From the NCBI RefSeq assembly GCF_004320535.1, contig NZ_SIHY01000001.1:1736001-1800000 (forward strand): a DNA stretch of 64,000 bases, read 5' to 3'. The DNA is from Arthrobacter sp. S41 (lineage in GTDB: Bacteria; Actinomycetota; Actinomycetes; Actinomycetales; Micrococcaceae). Numbering within the stretch: position 1 is the stretch's first letter; each line of letters begins with the position of its first letter. Of this stretch, positions 8,129 through 15,790 are shown piece by piece. The notes beneath the pieces were generated by a model. It was not told the origin of the DNA. It did not search any database and saw nothing but the letters and a program-made list of their open reading frames with translations. The translations under genes were made by a program, and so were the position numbers.

Positions 8129-9085
8129 CTACCCCACTGCAAGATCGTAGATCAGTCGCGCTGCGCTACGCGCGGTTCGAGAGTCAACATCAAATTTCGG
8201 GTTGAGCTCAACAACATCTGTGACCGCTAGTTTTCCACTTTGCACAACCTGACGGCACACGGCATCAATGACTTCAAAAGCGACGCCAAATCCGGCGGGA
8301 GCACTGACCCCGGGAGCCACGCTTGCGGGCAATACATCAAGGTCAATGGTCAGATACAGCACGTCGATACGATCCAAGAATTCGGATACAAAACGCTGCG
8401 CGCGATCTGGCTGACACTGCTCATCAAGCAAGTAGCTAACACTTAGCTTGTCAGCCCTGGCGAAGAGAGCCGAGGTATTGCTCGGACGGCTGATCCCCAC
8501 AACGGCATAGTTGAATTCTCGCCCAGATTTTTCCATGACTCGGGCAATGTCAAGAAACGGTGTGCCACTGCTGCGCCGAGGTTCATCACGCAGATCAAAG
8601 TGGGCATCAAGATTAAGAATGCCAATGCGTTTCGACGTCTGCGTAGCCAGGAAATTCAGTAATCCGCTGGCTGTCCCGTAGGCGGTTTCATGCCCACCAC
8701 CGAGCACTATCGGCAGAGCGTCAGCATCCAAGGCTTGCTCCACCACTGCTGCTAACCGATCCTGGCCCTGCTCCAAATCGTCACCGGTAACCACAACGTC
8801 GCCTAAGTCCACTAGTGCCCGCTGGCTATGGATGGCCAAGGGGCTCAGCGCGGCCCGCAAGCTAGCGGGGCCATCAGCTGCACCGGTGCGTCCTTGATTG
8901 CGTTGCACCCCTGCATCCGAGCAGAACCCGATCAGCGCTACTGCACCAGGAAGATCTGACTGAACCTGTTCACTCACACGCTGATGCCAGCGCGTATGCT
9001 CAGGACCATCTGCGTCGACTCGACCAGCCCATTTTGGTGCGACTCGGTCCACGGAGTTTTGTTGTGCTTCTGGTAGTTCGCCCAT
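8129..9085 (-). CDS. hutG: Formimidoylglutamase (ureohydrolase family)
   Basis: A 318-residue arginase/agmatinase-superfamily enzyme, best fitting HutG, which hydrolyses N-formimidoyl-L-glutamate to glutamate and formamide in histidine degradation. The binuclear Mn site is visible as GGGHE (about residue 130), NLDAHFDLR and LTIDLDVLPASVAPG. The N-terminal part DVALIGFCSDAGVQRNQGR with later GAADGPASLR matches the HutG pattern. It starts at ATG 9085. No other hut gene is present in the window. A Mn enzyme next to the Mn import operon may be coincidental. Another ureohydrolase substrate is possible. Confidence 0.8.
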   Translation of the reverse strand: MGELPEAQQNSVDRVAPKWAGRVDADGPEHTRWHQRVSEQVQSDLPGAVALIGFCSDAGVQRNQGRTGAADGPASLRAALSPLAIHSQRALVDLGDVVVTGDDLEQGQDRLAAVVEQALDADALPIVLGGGHETAYGTASGLLNFLATQTSKRIGILNLDAHFDLRDEPRRSSGTPFLDIARVMEKSGREFNYAVVGISRPSNTSALFARADKLSVSYLLDEQCQPDRAQRFVSEFLDRIDVLYLTIDLDVLPASVAPGVSAPAGFGVAFEVIDAVCRQVVQSGKLAVTDVVELNPKFDVDSRTARSAARLIYDLAVG

Positions 9086-9171
9086 AACTACAGCAAAACA
9101 GACTCGACTGGAATCAACCAGAGCATTGTTTCAGACGCTGTCTGACATTCCAGACTCAGCAGACGTTCTTG

Positions 9172-9825
9172 CTAGTCGGCTTGAACGAGAACAAATGCGG
9201 TAGTAGATCCGGGTTCAATCTCGGTACGGCCGGCATCCTGGATCACCGGCCCACTTGCTCGCCGTGACAATACTTCAAAGTCCTTTTTAGGCAGGTGTCG
9301 AATCCCTACCGGAGCATGCACTTTGAGCCATCCCTCAATGTCTTGACCTCTGCTTTCGGTCAACCATGCAAACAACGCGTGGGCACACTGAGCGGCTGCC
9401 TTGCCGGTAGACATTTCAAGGGAGGCATTGACGGCGATGATTACTTTAGAATCAAGGATTTCATCGCTCTTGGGTAGCTGCGTGCCTGAGACCTGAAGCT
9501 TGGCAATCAGCTTGGGAAGATCCGCGGCCGGAAGCGGTGGCAAACCGACAGCTTGAGCCTTGCCCACTTCGCTAACCATTTGCTCTGGGAACAACTCAAG
9601 GACCTTGGCGAACATCTTCGGATTCGCTCGCCGCACCGACTTAGCGAAAGCTTGTTCCGCCCACTTCTGCCAGTCCTCGTTATGCGGGTCCTGAAGGTAT
9701 GCAATGACCGCTGCGCGAGAAACTGCCGAAAGCCCCTCATCTTCAGTTGAAGGATCTTCTTTGTCGATCCTCAAGATTATGGGTTGGACCAGTTCTTCGG
9801 GATCGCGTTCGCGCAGTTCATCCAT
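9172..9825 (-). CDS. Peptidyl-tRNA hydrolase 2 (PTH2)-domain protein
   Basis: A 217-residue protein. Its C-terminal half (about residues 125-217) is a PTH2 domain: SKVIIAVNASLEMSTGKAAAQCAHA carries the conserved K..AQC.HA motif, and the region ends with RTEIEPGSTTAFVLVQAD as in the family. PTH2 enzymes cleave peptidyl-tRNA. The N-terminal half is less conserved and was not recognised. TAGAAT lies 6 nt before the ATG and no Shine-Dalgarno sequence is visible, so the mRNA may be leaderless. It is a single gene with no obvious operon partner. Confidence 0.78.
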   Translation of the reverse strand: MDELRERDPEELVQPIILRIDKEDPSTEDEGLSAVSRAAVIAYLQDPHNEDWQKWAEQAFAKSVRRANPKMFAKVLELFPEQMVSEVGKAQAVGLPPLPAADLPKLIAKLQVSGTQLPKSDEILDSKVIIAVNASLEMSTGKAAAQCAHALFAWLTESRGQDIEGWLKVHAPVGIRHLPKKDFEVLSRRASGPVIQDAGRTEIEPGSTTAFVLVQAD

Positions 9826-9849
9826 AAGTTCATTCTAGGTCGTATCGCC

Positions 9850-10668
9850 CTAGCGCCTACGTGCCTTGCGAACGATCACGATAATGACGCTGGTGAGCAT
9901 GGCCGTAGCAAGGCTGATAATCAATGGCGTTTGCCATGGCACCTCAAGCACGGTTGCGCTGAAGTTCTTACCAAAAGCACGCAGCCCCTTGGCGAAACCA
10001 ACCTCTGATTGGATGACGCGCGCTGCACTGTCCACTACCGCGGGCATGACCCATTGGATAGCTAAGGACAGTACCCAAAAAATCAGATTCGAGGCACGCA
10101 GGAATCCAACAAAACCAAGGATGAGGCCCAAGATCAAAGCACCTGCATAGCCCAGATAGATCGCATAACTTTGGGCGCCGGCGATGAGCGAAGCAACGAT
10201 CTGCAACCAGTACCCAAGGCTGACCGCCAACATGGCGTAGAACAGTGCTGCCACGGGTAAACGCAACTTTGCGCTCAAGAAGTACCACGCTTGGCTAATG
10301 ACCAAAAGCGAACCAAATACCCAGAGCTGGTGTACTGAAGCTTTGGACAGATCTCCACTAAACGCCGCCGGGCTTGTCGCTTGAATTCCTTGAGCACCAA
10401 GGGCAAGCATGCCCAGGAACATTCCTACCGCGGTCACCACCGCGAATCCGGTTCGTCCTCGACCTATTCGGCGAACACACCAGCTACCAAGCAGTGCTGT
10501 CAAAGCGAATACGATAATCAATCCAAGAGCATCGTCACTAGCTACCGGGAGTATCGCTCGGTCTTTTTCACCGATCCACAACCACGGCAAGACAGCGATG
10601 GCCGCCATCAAAATGCCACCGACTAATTGCATCCACCAGTTTTGCCAGACGCGCCTCATTGAACCCAC
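9850..10668 (-). CDS. Predicted polytopic membrane protein, function unknown
   Basis: A 272-residue protein with about seven or eight hydrophobic segments starting near residue 14, basic loops and an Arg-rich C-terminus (VRKARRR). I do not recognise a family. The start is GTG at 10668 because AAGGAG ends 4 nt before it. The in-frame ATG at 10659 is too far from that site. It lies 24 bp upstream of the PTH2 gene on the same strand and may be co-transcribed with it. Confidence 0.75.
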   Translation of the reverse strand: MGSMRRVWQNWWMQLVGGILMAAIAVLPWLWIGEKDRAILPVASDDALGLIIVFALTALLGSWCVRRIGRGRTGFAVVTAVGMFLGMLALGAQGIQATSPAAFSGDLSKASVHQLWVFGSLLVISQAWYFLSAKLRLPVAALFYAMLAVSLGYWLQIVASLIAGAQSYAIYLGYAGALILGLILGFVGFLRASNLIFWVLSLAIQWVMPAVVDSAARVIQSEVGFAKGLRAFGKNFSATVLEVPWQTPLIISLATAMLTSVIIVIVRKARRR

Positions 10669-10768
10669 AATGCTCCTTCATGTACCTACGGGCTCATTGT
10701 TCCAGAGCCGACCGGGCACTGCGCGAAGGGCACGAGGTATGTTCGCAGTTTAGGTGGGCTCACAAAAA

Positions 10769-10814
10769 GATGGCCCGCAAGCATTCCAGCAAACAGGAAT
10801 GCTCACGAGCCATC
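10769..10814 (-). terminator. Intrinsic terminator on the minus strand with no annotated gene upstream
   Basis: Read on the minus strand, this is a 19-position stem paired throughout (three G-U pairs) with an 8-nt loop, followed at once by five U. On the plus strand the same three positions are A-C mismatches, so the structure is selected for minus-strand RNA. The nearest minus-strand gene on the 5' side would have to lie between 10827 and the divergent merR promoter. Confidence 0.75.
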
Positions 10815-10826
10815 GATAAAGTTCTT

Positions 10827-10958
10827 TCACCAAGTCCTGGCGTGGGTGGCCAGTTCTTCTTCAGCGATGTAGATGCAGGTGGTCTACAAACACGTTAGGT
10901 CGTAATTGGATTCGGCGATTACCTTTCCAACGTCGTCTGATTTCATTGAACTACACAT
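10827..10958 (-). other. Short ORF with an in-frame amber codon, or small RNA gene, ending at a terminator
   Basis: A 44-codon frame opens at ATG 10958 with GGTGA 4 nt upstream. It reads 24 codons to a TAG at 10884-10886, then another 18 codons in the same frame (TTCIYIAEEELATHARTW) to TGA, 12 bp before the terminator hairpin. It looks protein-like on both sides of the amber codon. It may be a small protein gene inactivated by a CAG-to-TAG change, a 24-residue peptide gene with a structured tail, or a non-coding RNA of about 200 nt. The product is not recognised. The rest of the 10669-11092 gap shows nothing else. Confidence 0.3.
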
Positions 10959-11092
10959 GATTCACCGTGCGCAATGAGCAGTCGACACAGTAGTCAATAT
11001 GATCAATGAGAATCACTTTTACCTAGAATTTTCCGCCATTTTGCCGAGAGGCCTGAATCACAGATTGTGAATAACAGATTCTTAGCTACCCG

Positions 11093-11123
11093 TTGACATT
11101 GACGTAGCGTCAACCGGTAGCGT
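11093..11123 (+). promoter_or_regulatory. Promoter and MerR-type dyad of the TipA-like gene
   Basis: TTGACA (11093-11098) is followed after 19 bp by TAGCGT (11118-11123), the long spacing usual for MerR-controlled promoters. The spacer contains the perfect palindrome TTGACG-TAG-CGTCAA (11099-11113). The -10 ends 7 nt before ATG 11131, so the transcript is probably leaderless and autoregulated. Confidence 0.7.
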
Positions 11124-11130
11124 GTGGCAT

Positions 11131-11919
11131 ATGAACGAGCCAACGAACTTTGAAGAGCCTGACGAATTCTCTATTGCGTACTTGGCTCGGACTGCAGGGA
11201 TCAGCAGCCGCACCCTGCGCCATTACGACCACATCGGACTGTTTAGCCCGCACCGCGTGGCTTCAAACGGCTACCGCTTCTACGCCCAAGACCAGCTGGT
11301 TCGACTTCAACGAATTCTGGTACTCAAGGACATGGGACTTAGCTTAGAAAATATCGCCGAGATCTTAGAGCGCCAAAGCGATGAACGTGAGGCGCTCAAG
11401 AAGCACGTCGAGCAGCTGCAGCTTCAACGAGAAACGTTAGACCGGCAGATTCTCGCCCTGAAGCACTCAATTACCGCACTAGAAACTGGAGAGACTATGA
11501 AACCCGAAACGAGCTTTGACGGATTCAATGAGCAGTACAAACAAGAAGTCACCGAGCGTTGGGGGTCCGAGGCCTACAACAGCTCAAATAAATGGTGGCG
11601 CAGTAAGACTAAGCAAGAGCAGAGTGAATTCTTCGCGCTGGTTCAAGAACTAAACGACGCGTGGATCCAGGCCGGCAACGACCAAGTGAGTGCAGAAAGC
11701 GAGGTGGCCCAGTCGCTGGCCGCACGTCACGTGCAATGGTTATCTTCCGTTCCGGGAACGCCACTGGGTGCTGAAGATCCTGAGAAACATGCTCAATACA
11801 TTGAATCTTTGGCCGACATGTACGTCGCCGACGAACGGTTTGCTAAGAACTATGGCGGACATGCGCCGCTGGTACGTGACGCCCTGAAGTTCTATCTGAA
11901 GAACACTACTCAGCCCTAA
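11131..11919 (+). CDS. MerR-family regulator with TipAS ligand-binding domain (TipAL-like)
   Basis: A regulator of about 262 residues. The MerR winged helix (IAYLARTAGISSRTLRHYDH, about residues 10-80) is followed by a coiled coil (about 85-120) and a C-terminal TipAS domain. Motifs in that domain include FNEQYKQEVTERWG, AYNSSNKWW and YVADERFAKNYGGHAPLVRDAL. TipAS domains bind thiopeptide or other multidrug-like antibiotics, and an internal start (MKPETSFDGFNEQ) could give a separate TipAS protein as in Streptomyces. ATG 11131 is chosen on the leaderless promoter. GTG 11122 is also in frame. Confidence 0.87.
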   Translation: MNEPTNFEEPDEFSIAYLARTAGISSRTLRHYDHIGLFSPHRVASNGYRFYAQDQLVRLQRILVLKDMGLSLENIAEILERQSDEREALKKHVEQLQLQRETLDRQILALKHSITALETGETMKPETSFDGFNEQYKQEVTERWGSEAYNSSNKWWRSKTKQEQSEFFALVQELNDAWIQAGNDQVSAESEVAQSLAARHVQWLSSVPGTPLGAEDPEKHAQYIESLADMYVADERFAKNYGGHAPLVRDALKFYLKNTTQP

Positions 11920-12121
11920 GAGTGGAGTCGTTCGTGATCTCTTCGCGAGCTTGCGCATAGCGTTGCTGAATATAGTTTTCCAACTCGACGCGTTCTACGC
12001 GCCACATGCCACGGCCACCAATTTGGATTGCTGGTAGCTCGCCGCTTTTTACTAGGGCGCGGACTTGAGGAAGCTTTACATTAAGCTCCTCAGCAACATC
12101 TTCCAAGCGCATAAACCTCAT
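11906..12121 (-). CDS. Small helix-turn-helix (excisionase/MerR-like) DNA-binding protein
   Basis: A 71-residue protein with an HTH_17-type domain: MRLEDVAEELNVKLPQVRALVKSGELPAIQIGGRGMWRVERVELENYIQ. This is the fold of excisionases and BldC-like regulators of actinobacteria. A short charged tail follows. TACCCT lies 6 nt before ATG 12121 and no Shine-Dalgarno is seen, suggesting a leaderless mRNA. It overlaps the 3' end of the convergent merR gene by 14 bp. There is no integrase nearby, so a housekeeping regulator is more likely than a phage excisionase. Confidence 0.75.
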   Translation of the reverse strand: MRFMRLEDVAEELNVKLPQVRALVKSGELPAIQIGGRGMWRVERVELENYIQQRYAQAREEITNDSTLRAE

Positions 12122-12348
12122 AGCAATAGGGTACTTGGATTACTTCCCAAAACATCGGTGAAGCACGCTTATGTGGACAAGAGATCACGGATGACGCGAA
12201 ACCGCTTTTACTGGCATGGAGCGCCGGTTTTTACGCAACATTATCGGGCAGTCCGCGCAACACATTTGGGCTCAACTGGTCATATTGACTAAAATCCTAA
12301 GAAGGTACTTACGCACGTGCATCACAACCTGTCACAGGAGACCAGTAT

Positions 12349-12837
12349 ATGAATTCGGATACGTATCAGCTCGATGAAACCGACCGACGTATCCTGCTGG
12401 CGCTTGATGCTGATCCACGTGTTCCGATCATGATGTTGGCGCAGCAACTGGGCCTAGCCCGAGGCACTGTTCAGACTCGCTTGGAACGTCTGGCCCACTC
12501 CGGTGCATTGCGTCCAAACACCGCTCGCATCCTGCCTGCATCCATGGGGCGCGGTGTCAGTGCTTTTGTCAGTGCTGAACTGAATCAGGCCAGCCTGAAT
12601 GAAGCCATCGCAGCCCTTCGCCAGATCCCTGAGGTTTTGGAATGTGTTGCACCTGCTGGCGACACCGATTTACTGATTCGTGTTTCGGCGACGGATCCAG
12701 ATGATCTCTACCGCGTCAGTGAAGAGATTCGACTGTGCCCGGGCATTACCCGCACCTCAACCTCAATGATTCTGCGCGACGTAATTCCTTACCGCACCAC
12801 TGAACTGCTAAAGAAACTCAGCAAAGACAAGCACTAG
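12349..12837 (+). CDS. Lrp/AsnC-family transcriptional regulator
   Basis: A 162-residue regulator with an N-terminal winged helix (LDETDRRILLALDADPRVPIMMLAQQLGLARGTVQTRLERL) and a C-terminal RAM/AsnC ligand-binding domain (about residues 75-150). AGGAG lies 8 nt before ATG 12349. Its stop shares the CTAG with the stop of the convergent ArsC-like gene. The nearest metabolic operon is the putrescine/amine module, so an amino-acid or amine effector is plausible but unproven. Confidence 0.88.
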   Translation: MNSDTYQLDETDRRILLALDADPRVPIMMLAQQLGLARGTVQTRLERLAHSGALRPNTARILPASMGRGVSAFVSAELNQASLNEAIAALRQIPEVLECVAPAGDTDLLIRVSATDPDDLYRVSEEIRLCPGITRTSTSMILRDVIPYRTTELLKKLSKDKH

Positions 12838-13238
12838 TCTTCCAGCTCGTGGAAGAGTTCCCTGACTCGCTCAGCAATTTCATCTCGGATGAGATTCATG
12901 CGCTCGGCGCCGGTGATTCCATCTTCACTGGGTTCATAGGTCACCCAGCGTTCCGCGTTCACCGTCGGGGCAAGGTTCGGGTGCGCATCTGTACCTAAGA
13001 TGATGACCCGGTCCACCTGATCCACAATCTGCGGATCAATAGGCTTCGGCGTTCCGCCTGACATGTCGGCCCCGGCCTGCGACAACGCGGCCACAGCTTC
13101 TTGATTGATGCCAGAGCCCGGATTAGTGCCAGCCGAATAGCTGGTGACTTTGCCGTCAGAAATATAGTCCATGAGCGCGGCAGCCATCTGAGATTTGCCG
13201 GCATTGCGTGAGCAGATGAAAAGCACCGAGTTAGCCAT
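12834..13238 (-). CDS. Low-molecular-weight phosphatase/arsenate reductase-like protein
   Basis: A 134-residue LMW-PTPase-fold protein resembling actinobacterial ArsC. The P-loop reads VLFICSRNAGKSQMA, that is C-X5-K-S rather than the classical C-X5-R-S. Lys at this position is common in actinobacterial arsenate reductase/phosphatase paralogues. The downstream acid loop is YEPSEDGITGAE. It may use mycothiol, or it may act as a phosphatase. There is no arsenic efflux gene in the neighbourhood. It follows the amine permease gene on the same strand, beyond a strong hairpin. Confidence 0.75.
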   Translation of the reverse strand: MANSVLFICSRNAGKSQMAAALMDYISDGKVTSYSAGTNPGSGINQEAVAALSQAGADMSGGTPKPIDPQIVDQVDRVIILGTDAHPNLAPTVNAERWVTYEPSEDGITGAERMNLIRDEIAERVRELFHELED

Positions 13239-13244
13239 GAACCA

Positions 13245-13282
13245 ATTGAACCACCCACGAAGAGTTTCGTGGGTGGTTCAAT
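13245..13282 (-). terminator. Perfect 17-bp stem hairpin between the APC permease gene and the ArsC-like gene
   Basis: Arms at 13245-13261 and 13266-13282 pair perfectly around the 4-nt loop. It follows the permease stop by 20 bp and ends 6 bp before the next ATG. There is no long U-run, so it may attenuate rather than fully terminate, and it sits over the region where a ribosome binding site for the next gene would lie. Confidence 0.6.
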
Positions 13283-13302
13283 GCCAAAGATTCTTTTTGT
13301 AG

Positions 13303-14826
13303 TTACTTGATTGGCTTGTAGGTCTTGATGGTTTCTCCCTTGAAGAAGGATGGCTGGGTGATCCGCATGTAGATCATGACTACGACACCAAGCAGCAGAA
13401 CTCCGACGCCAAGAATGAAGACCATTCCTACTCCCCCAATGTTGGATCCTGAACCGTAGTCGGGGTCCATCGACTCGAAGGCCGTGGCGAAGAACAACAC
13501 CAGCAAAACCACGCCACCAATGAGTGGTGCCAGGAATTTGAAGATGACGTTTCTTGCACTGCTGAAGAGCTCTGCACGGAAATACCAAACGCAAGCGAGT
13601 GCGGTCAGCCCGTAGTAGAAGCAGATCATCAGGCCAAGCGCGGTGATCGTATCCCAGAGGGCATTTTCAGAGACCAGACGGGTAACCACGTAGAACACTG
13701 CAGCTGCGGCAGCAGTAACAAAGGTAGCCACCGAAGGCGACATGAATCGTGGAGAGATCTTTGCGAAGCTGGTGGGCAAGGCCTTGTAGTAGCCCATGGC
13801 CAGCAAAGTACGTGCCGGGGAAACCATGGTGGACTGCAGCGAGGCTGCCGAGGAGGAGAGGATTGCCAAAGACATCAACAAGGCCAGCGGACCCATCACT
13901 GGACCGGAGAGCACAGCGAAAATTGATTCCTGATTTTCCGGGTTTCCAGCGCCTAAGCCTGTGGTTCCCACGCCCGCCCAGTACAGCACACCGAGGGATA
14001 CTGCTACGTACAGCGCCATGATCAGCAGAACAGTCCACGTCGCACCTCGGCCCGGAACCTTCTTAGGATCCGTGGTTTCTTCGTTCATGGTCAGGGTGAC
14101 ATCCCAACCCCAGAAAACGAAGATAGACAGTGAAATGCCGGCGGCAAAGGCCGAGAAACTCTCAACGCCAGCTGGGTTGAACATTTCCAAGGTAATCGGG
14201 GTTCGGTCAAAAGGTTGGTTTGAGGTAAAGGACATCACCGCGAACAGCAACAGCACCGCTACCTGGAACGCGACCAGACCGTACTGGAAGACCTTGGTTG
14301 CGTTCATGCCTCGATAGGAGATGAAGGCGGCAACAGCGATGAAGATCAAGGTAGTGGGAATGTTGATCCACAGATTGGTGGTCAGCTCAGCGATCTCGTC
14401 GTGACCGGTCAGTTGGGCCAGCAGGATGTAGAAGAAATCAACTGCGACAGCGGCCAGATTTGAAAGGACAATCACCGTGGCAGCCACCAGCCCCCAACCG
14501 CCCATCCAACCAATCATTGGTCCGAAGGCACGGGTAGCCCAGGTGAACGAGGTCCCTGAGTCGGGCATGGCATTGTTTAGCTCTCGGTAGCCCAAGGCCA
14601 CCAACAGCATGGGCAAGAACCCTGCTAGCAAGATAGCTGGAAGACTGGTGCCTACTTCAGCCACCGTTGCGCCCAGTCCTGCGGTGAGGGTGTATGCCGG
14701 GGCGATACTGGAAATTCCGATGACCACCAGGCCCATAACGCCTACGGTGCCCTTGGAGAGCCCTTTTTCGTGCAAACCGGTTTCAGCGGCTGCAGGATTA
14801 GAATCCTGCCTCAAGTCTTGCGACAT
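13303..14826 (-). CDS. APC-superfamily amino acid/polyamine permease
   Basis: A 507-residue permease with about 12 membrane helices. The N-terminal consensus segment GVMGLVVIGISSIAPAYTLTAGLG and GTSFTWATRAFGPMIGWMGGW are typical of the APC family. It lies downstream of the putrescine oxidase and a universal stress protein on the same strand, so import of putrescine or a related amine is the best inference. The ATG at 14826 follows an 88-bp gap. A long cytoplasmic N-terminus precedes the first helix. The substrate could also be another amino acid. Confidence 0.87.
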   Translation of the reverse strand: MSQDLRQDSNPAAAETGLHEKGLSKGTVGVMGLVVIGISSIAPAYTLTAGLGATVAEVGTSLPAILLAGFLPMLLVALGYRELNNAMPDSGTSFTWATRAFGPMIGWMGGWGLVAATVIVLSNLAAVAVDFFYILLAQLTGHDEIAELTTNLWINIPTTLIFIAVAAFISYRGMNATKVFQYGLVAFQVAVLLLFAVMSFTSNQPFDRTPITLEMFNPAGVESFSAFAAGISLSIFVFWGWDVTLTMNEETTDPKKVPGRGATWTVLLIMALYVAVSLGVLYWAGVGTTGLGAGNPENQESIFAVLSGPVMGPLALLMSLAILSSSAASLQSTMVSPARTLLAMGYYKALPTSFAKISPRFMSPSVATFVTAAAAAVFYVVTRLVSENALWDTITALGLMICFYYGLTALACVWYFRAELFSSARNVIFKFLAPLIGGVVLLVLFFATAFESMDPDYGSGSNIGGVGMVFILGVGVLLLGVVVMIYMRITQPSFFKGETIKTYKPIK

Positions 14827-14914
14827 GTTGGTTTACCTTTTGCTTTAGTGAGGCGATAAGTGCGTCGGTCAGAAGTACCGAGCCACCCTTCCTTCAAGAT
14901 CTAAAAAAGTGAAG

Positions 14915-15787
14915 CTAGTTGCCTGATCCCGGGTTAGGGATAACACCCATGGGCACCGAAAGCTTGCCGAGGATACGTTGGGCTTTAGGCCCGATAAAGA
15001 GCCTGCGGGCAGCCGCTAAGCGTGCTGAGCCAAGCAAGGCGAGATCGCCGTCTTGCCAGGAAAGCTGGCCAGTTGCTTCATCGAGGTTGCGCCCAACAAC
15101 AACGTCAATAGTGGCGTCCAATTCCATGGACGCTGTCAGTTGCGAAAGGTAATCGCTGGTTGCCTGAACGTGGGCATCAAGATCCCGGTCTGGGTCTTGA
15201 ACGTCGTAGGGCAAAACTAGGGTTGCTACTCGAAGTGGTACTGCGCAGGCTGTAGCAATTTGGGCCGAGAGTTCAATGACGTCTTTAGCTCCGGGCCGGT
15301 CCCCCACAAAGGCGGTCAGCCTGGTGAGCTTGCCGTTGGCAGCTCGCAAGGTTTCTATAGCAGTCGGTGAGGACATGAACACCGAAACTGGCGAGGAGTG
15401 CAATAACGCGTTGGCGATTGCCCCGGGCATGAAGAACCCTGCCCGGTGACGTTTGCGGCCGCCGAGCACGATGCCGTCAGCATCAACCTGTTGAGCCAGC
15501 GAAATCAGCCCTTCGGCCACGGAGGAGACTGATCTCGCCACCACCGAGGCCTGGATTCCTTCGGGCACCAGCGTCAGGGCGTGTTTTGCCCACTGGTCTA
15601 CTTGAGCGGAGAGAATGGTTGAATATCCATGATCTCCACCCGGGTAGACAGCGCTAAAGGGTGCAGCAGCCGGAAGCACAATGGCAATGTGCAAGGACGC
15701 ATCCGGGGTGGATGCAACAAGCGCGCTGGCCAGTTCGATAGCTTCGGCACCGCGTTCTTCGGCGGTGTAACCTACAAGCAATTTCAT
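14915..15787 (-). CDS. Universal stress protein with two UspA domains
   Basis: A 290-residue cytoplasmic protein with tandem UspA domains. The first (residues 1-140) ends in GIVLGGRKRHRAGFFMPGAIANALL, an ATP-binding G-2X-G-9X-G(S/T)-like motif. The second (about 150-290) has a less complete motif. It lies 3 bp downstream of the putrescine oxidase stop and upstream of the permease, so it is part of the amine operon. USPs beside catabolic transporters are common in actinobacteria, but their exact role is unknown. It may sense ATP or modulate transport. Confidence 0.85.
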   Translation of the reverse strand: MKLLVGYTAEERGAEAIELASALVASTPDASLHIAIVLPAAAPFSAVYPGGDHGYSTILSAQVDQWAKHALTLVPEGIQASVVARSVSSVAEGLISLAQQVDADGIVLGGRKRHRAGFFMPGAIANALLHSSPVSVFMSSPTAIETLRAANGKLTRLTAFVGDRPGAKDVIELSAQIATACAVPLRVATLVLPYDVQDPDRDLDAHVQATSDYLSQLTASMELDATIDVVVGRNLDEATGQLSWQDGDLALLGSARLAAARRLFIGPKAQRILGKLSVPMGVIPNPGSGN

Positions 15788-15790
15788 GAT

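Noticed and set aside
10659-10898. Plus-strand frames across the 10.7-10.9 kb gap
   Set aside because: They run through the minus-strand terminator hairpin and have no ribosome site or recognisable protein content.
11000-11020. Zur/Fur-like sequence ATGAGAATCACTTTT
   Set aside because: Only one half looks like a Zur box and the second arm is missing. No zinc-related gene follows.
12834-13594. 199-codon minus frame overlapping the APC permease and ArsC genes
   Set aside because: It is an out-of-frame shadow across two well-supported genes and a terminator hairpin.
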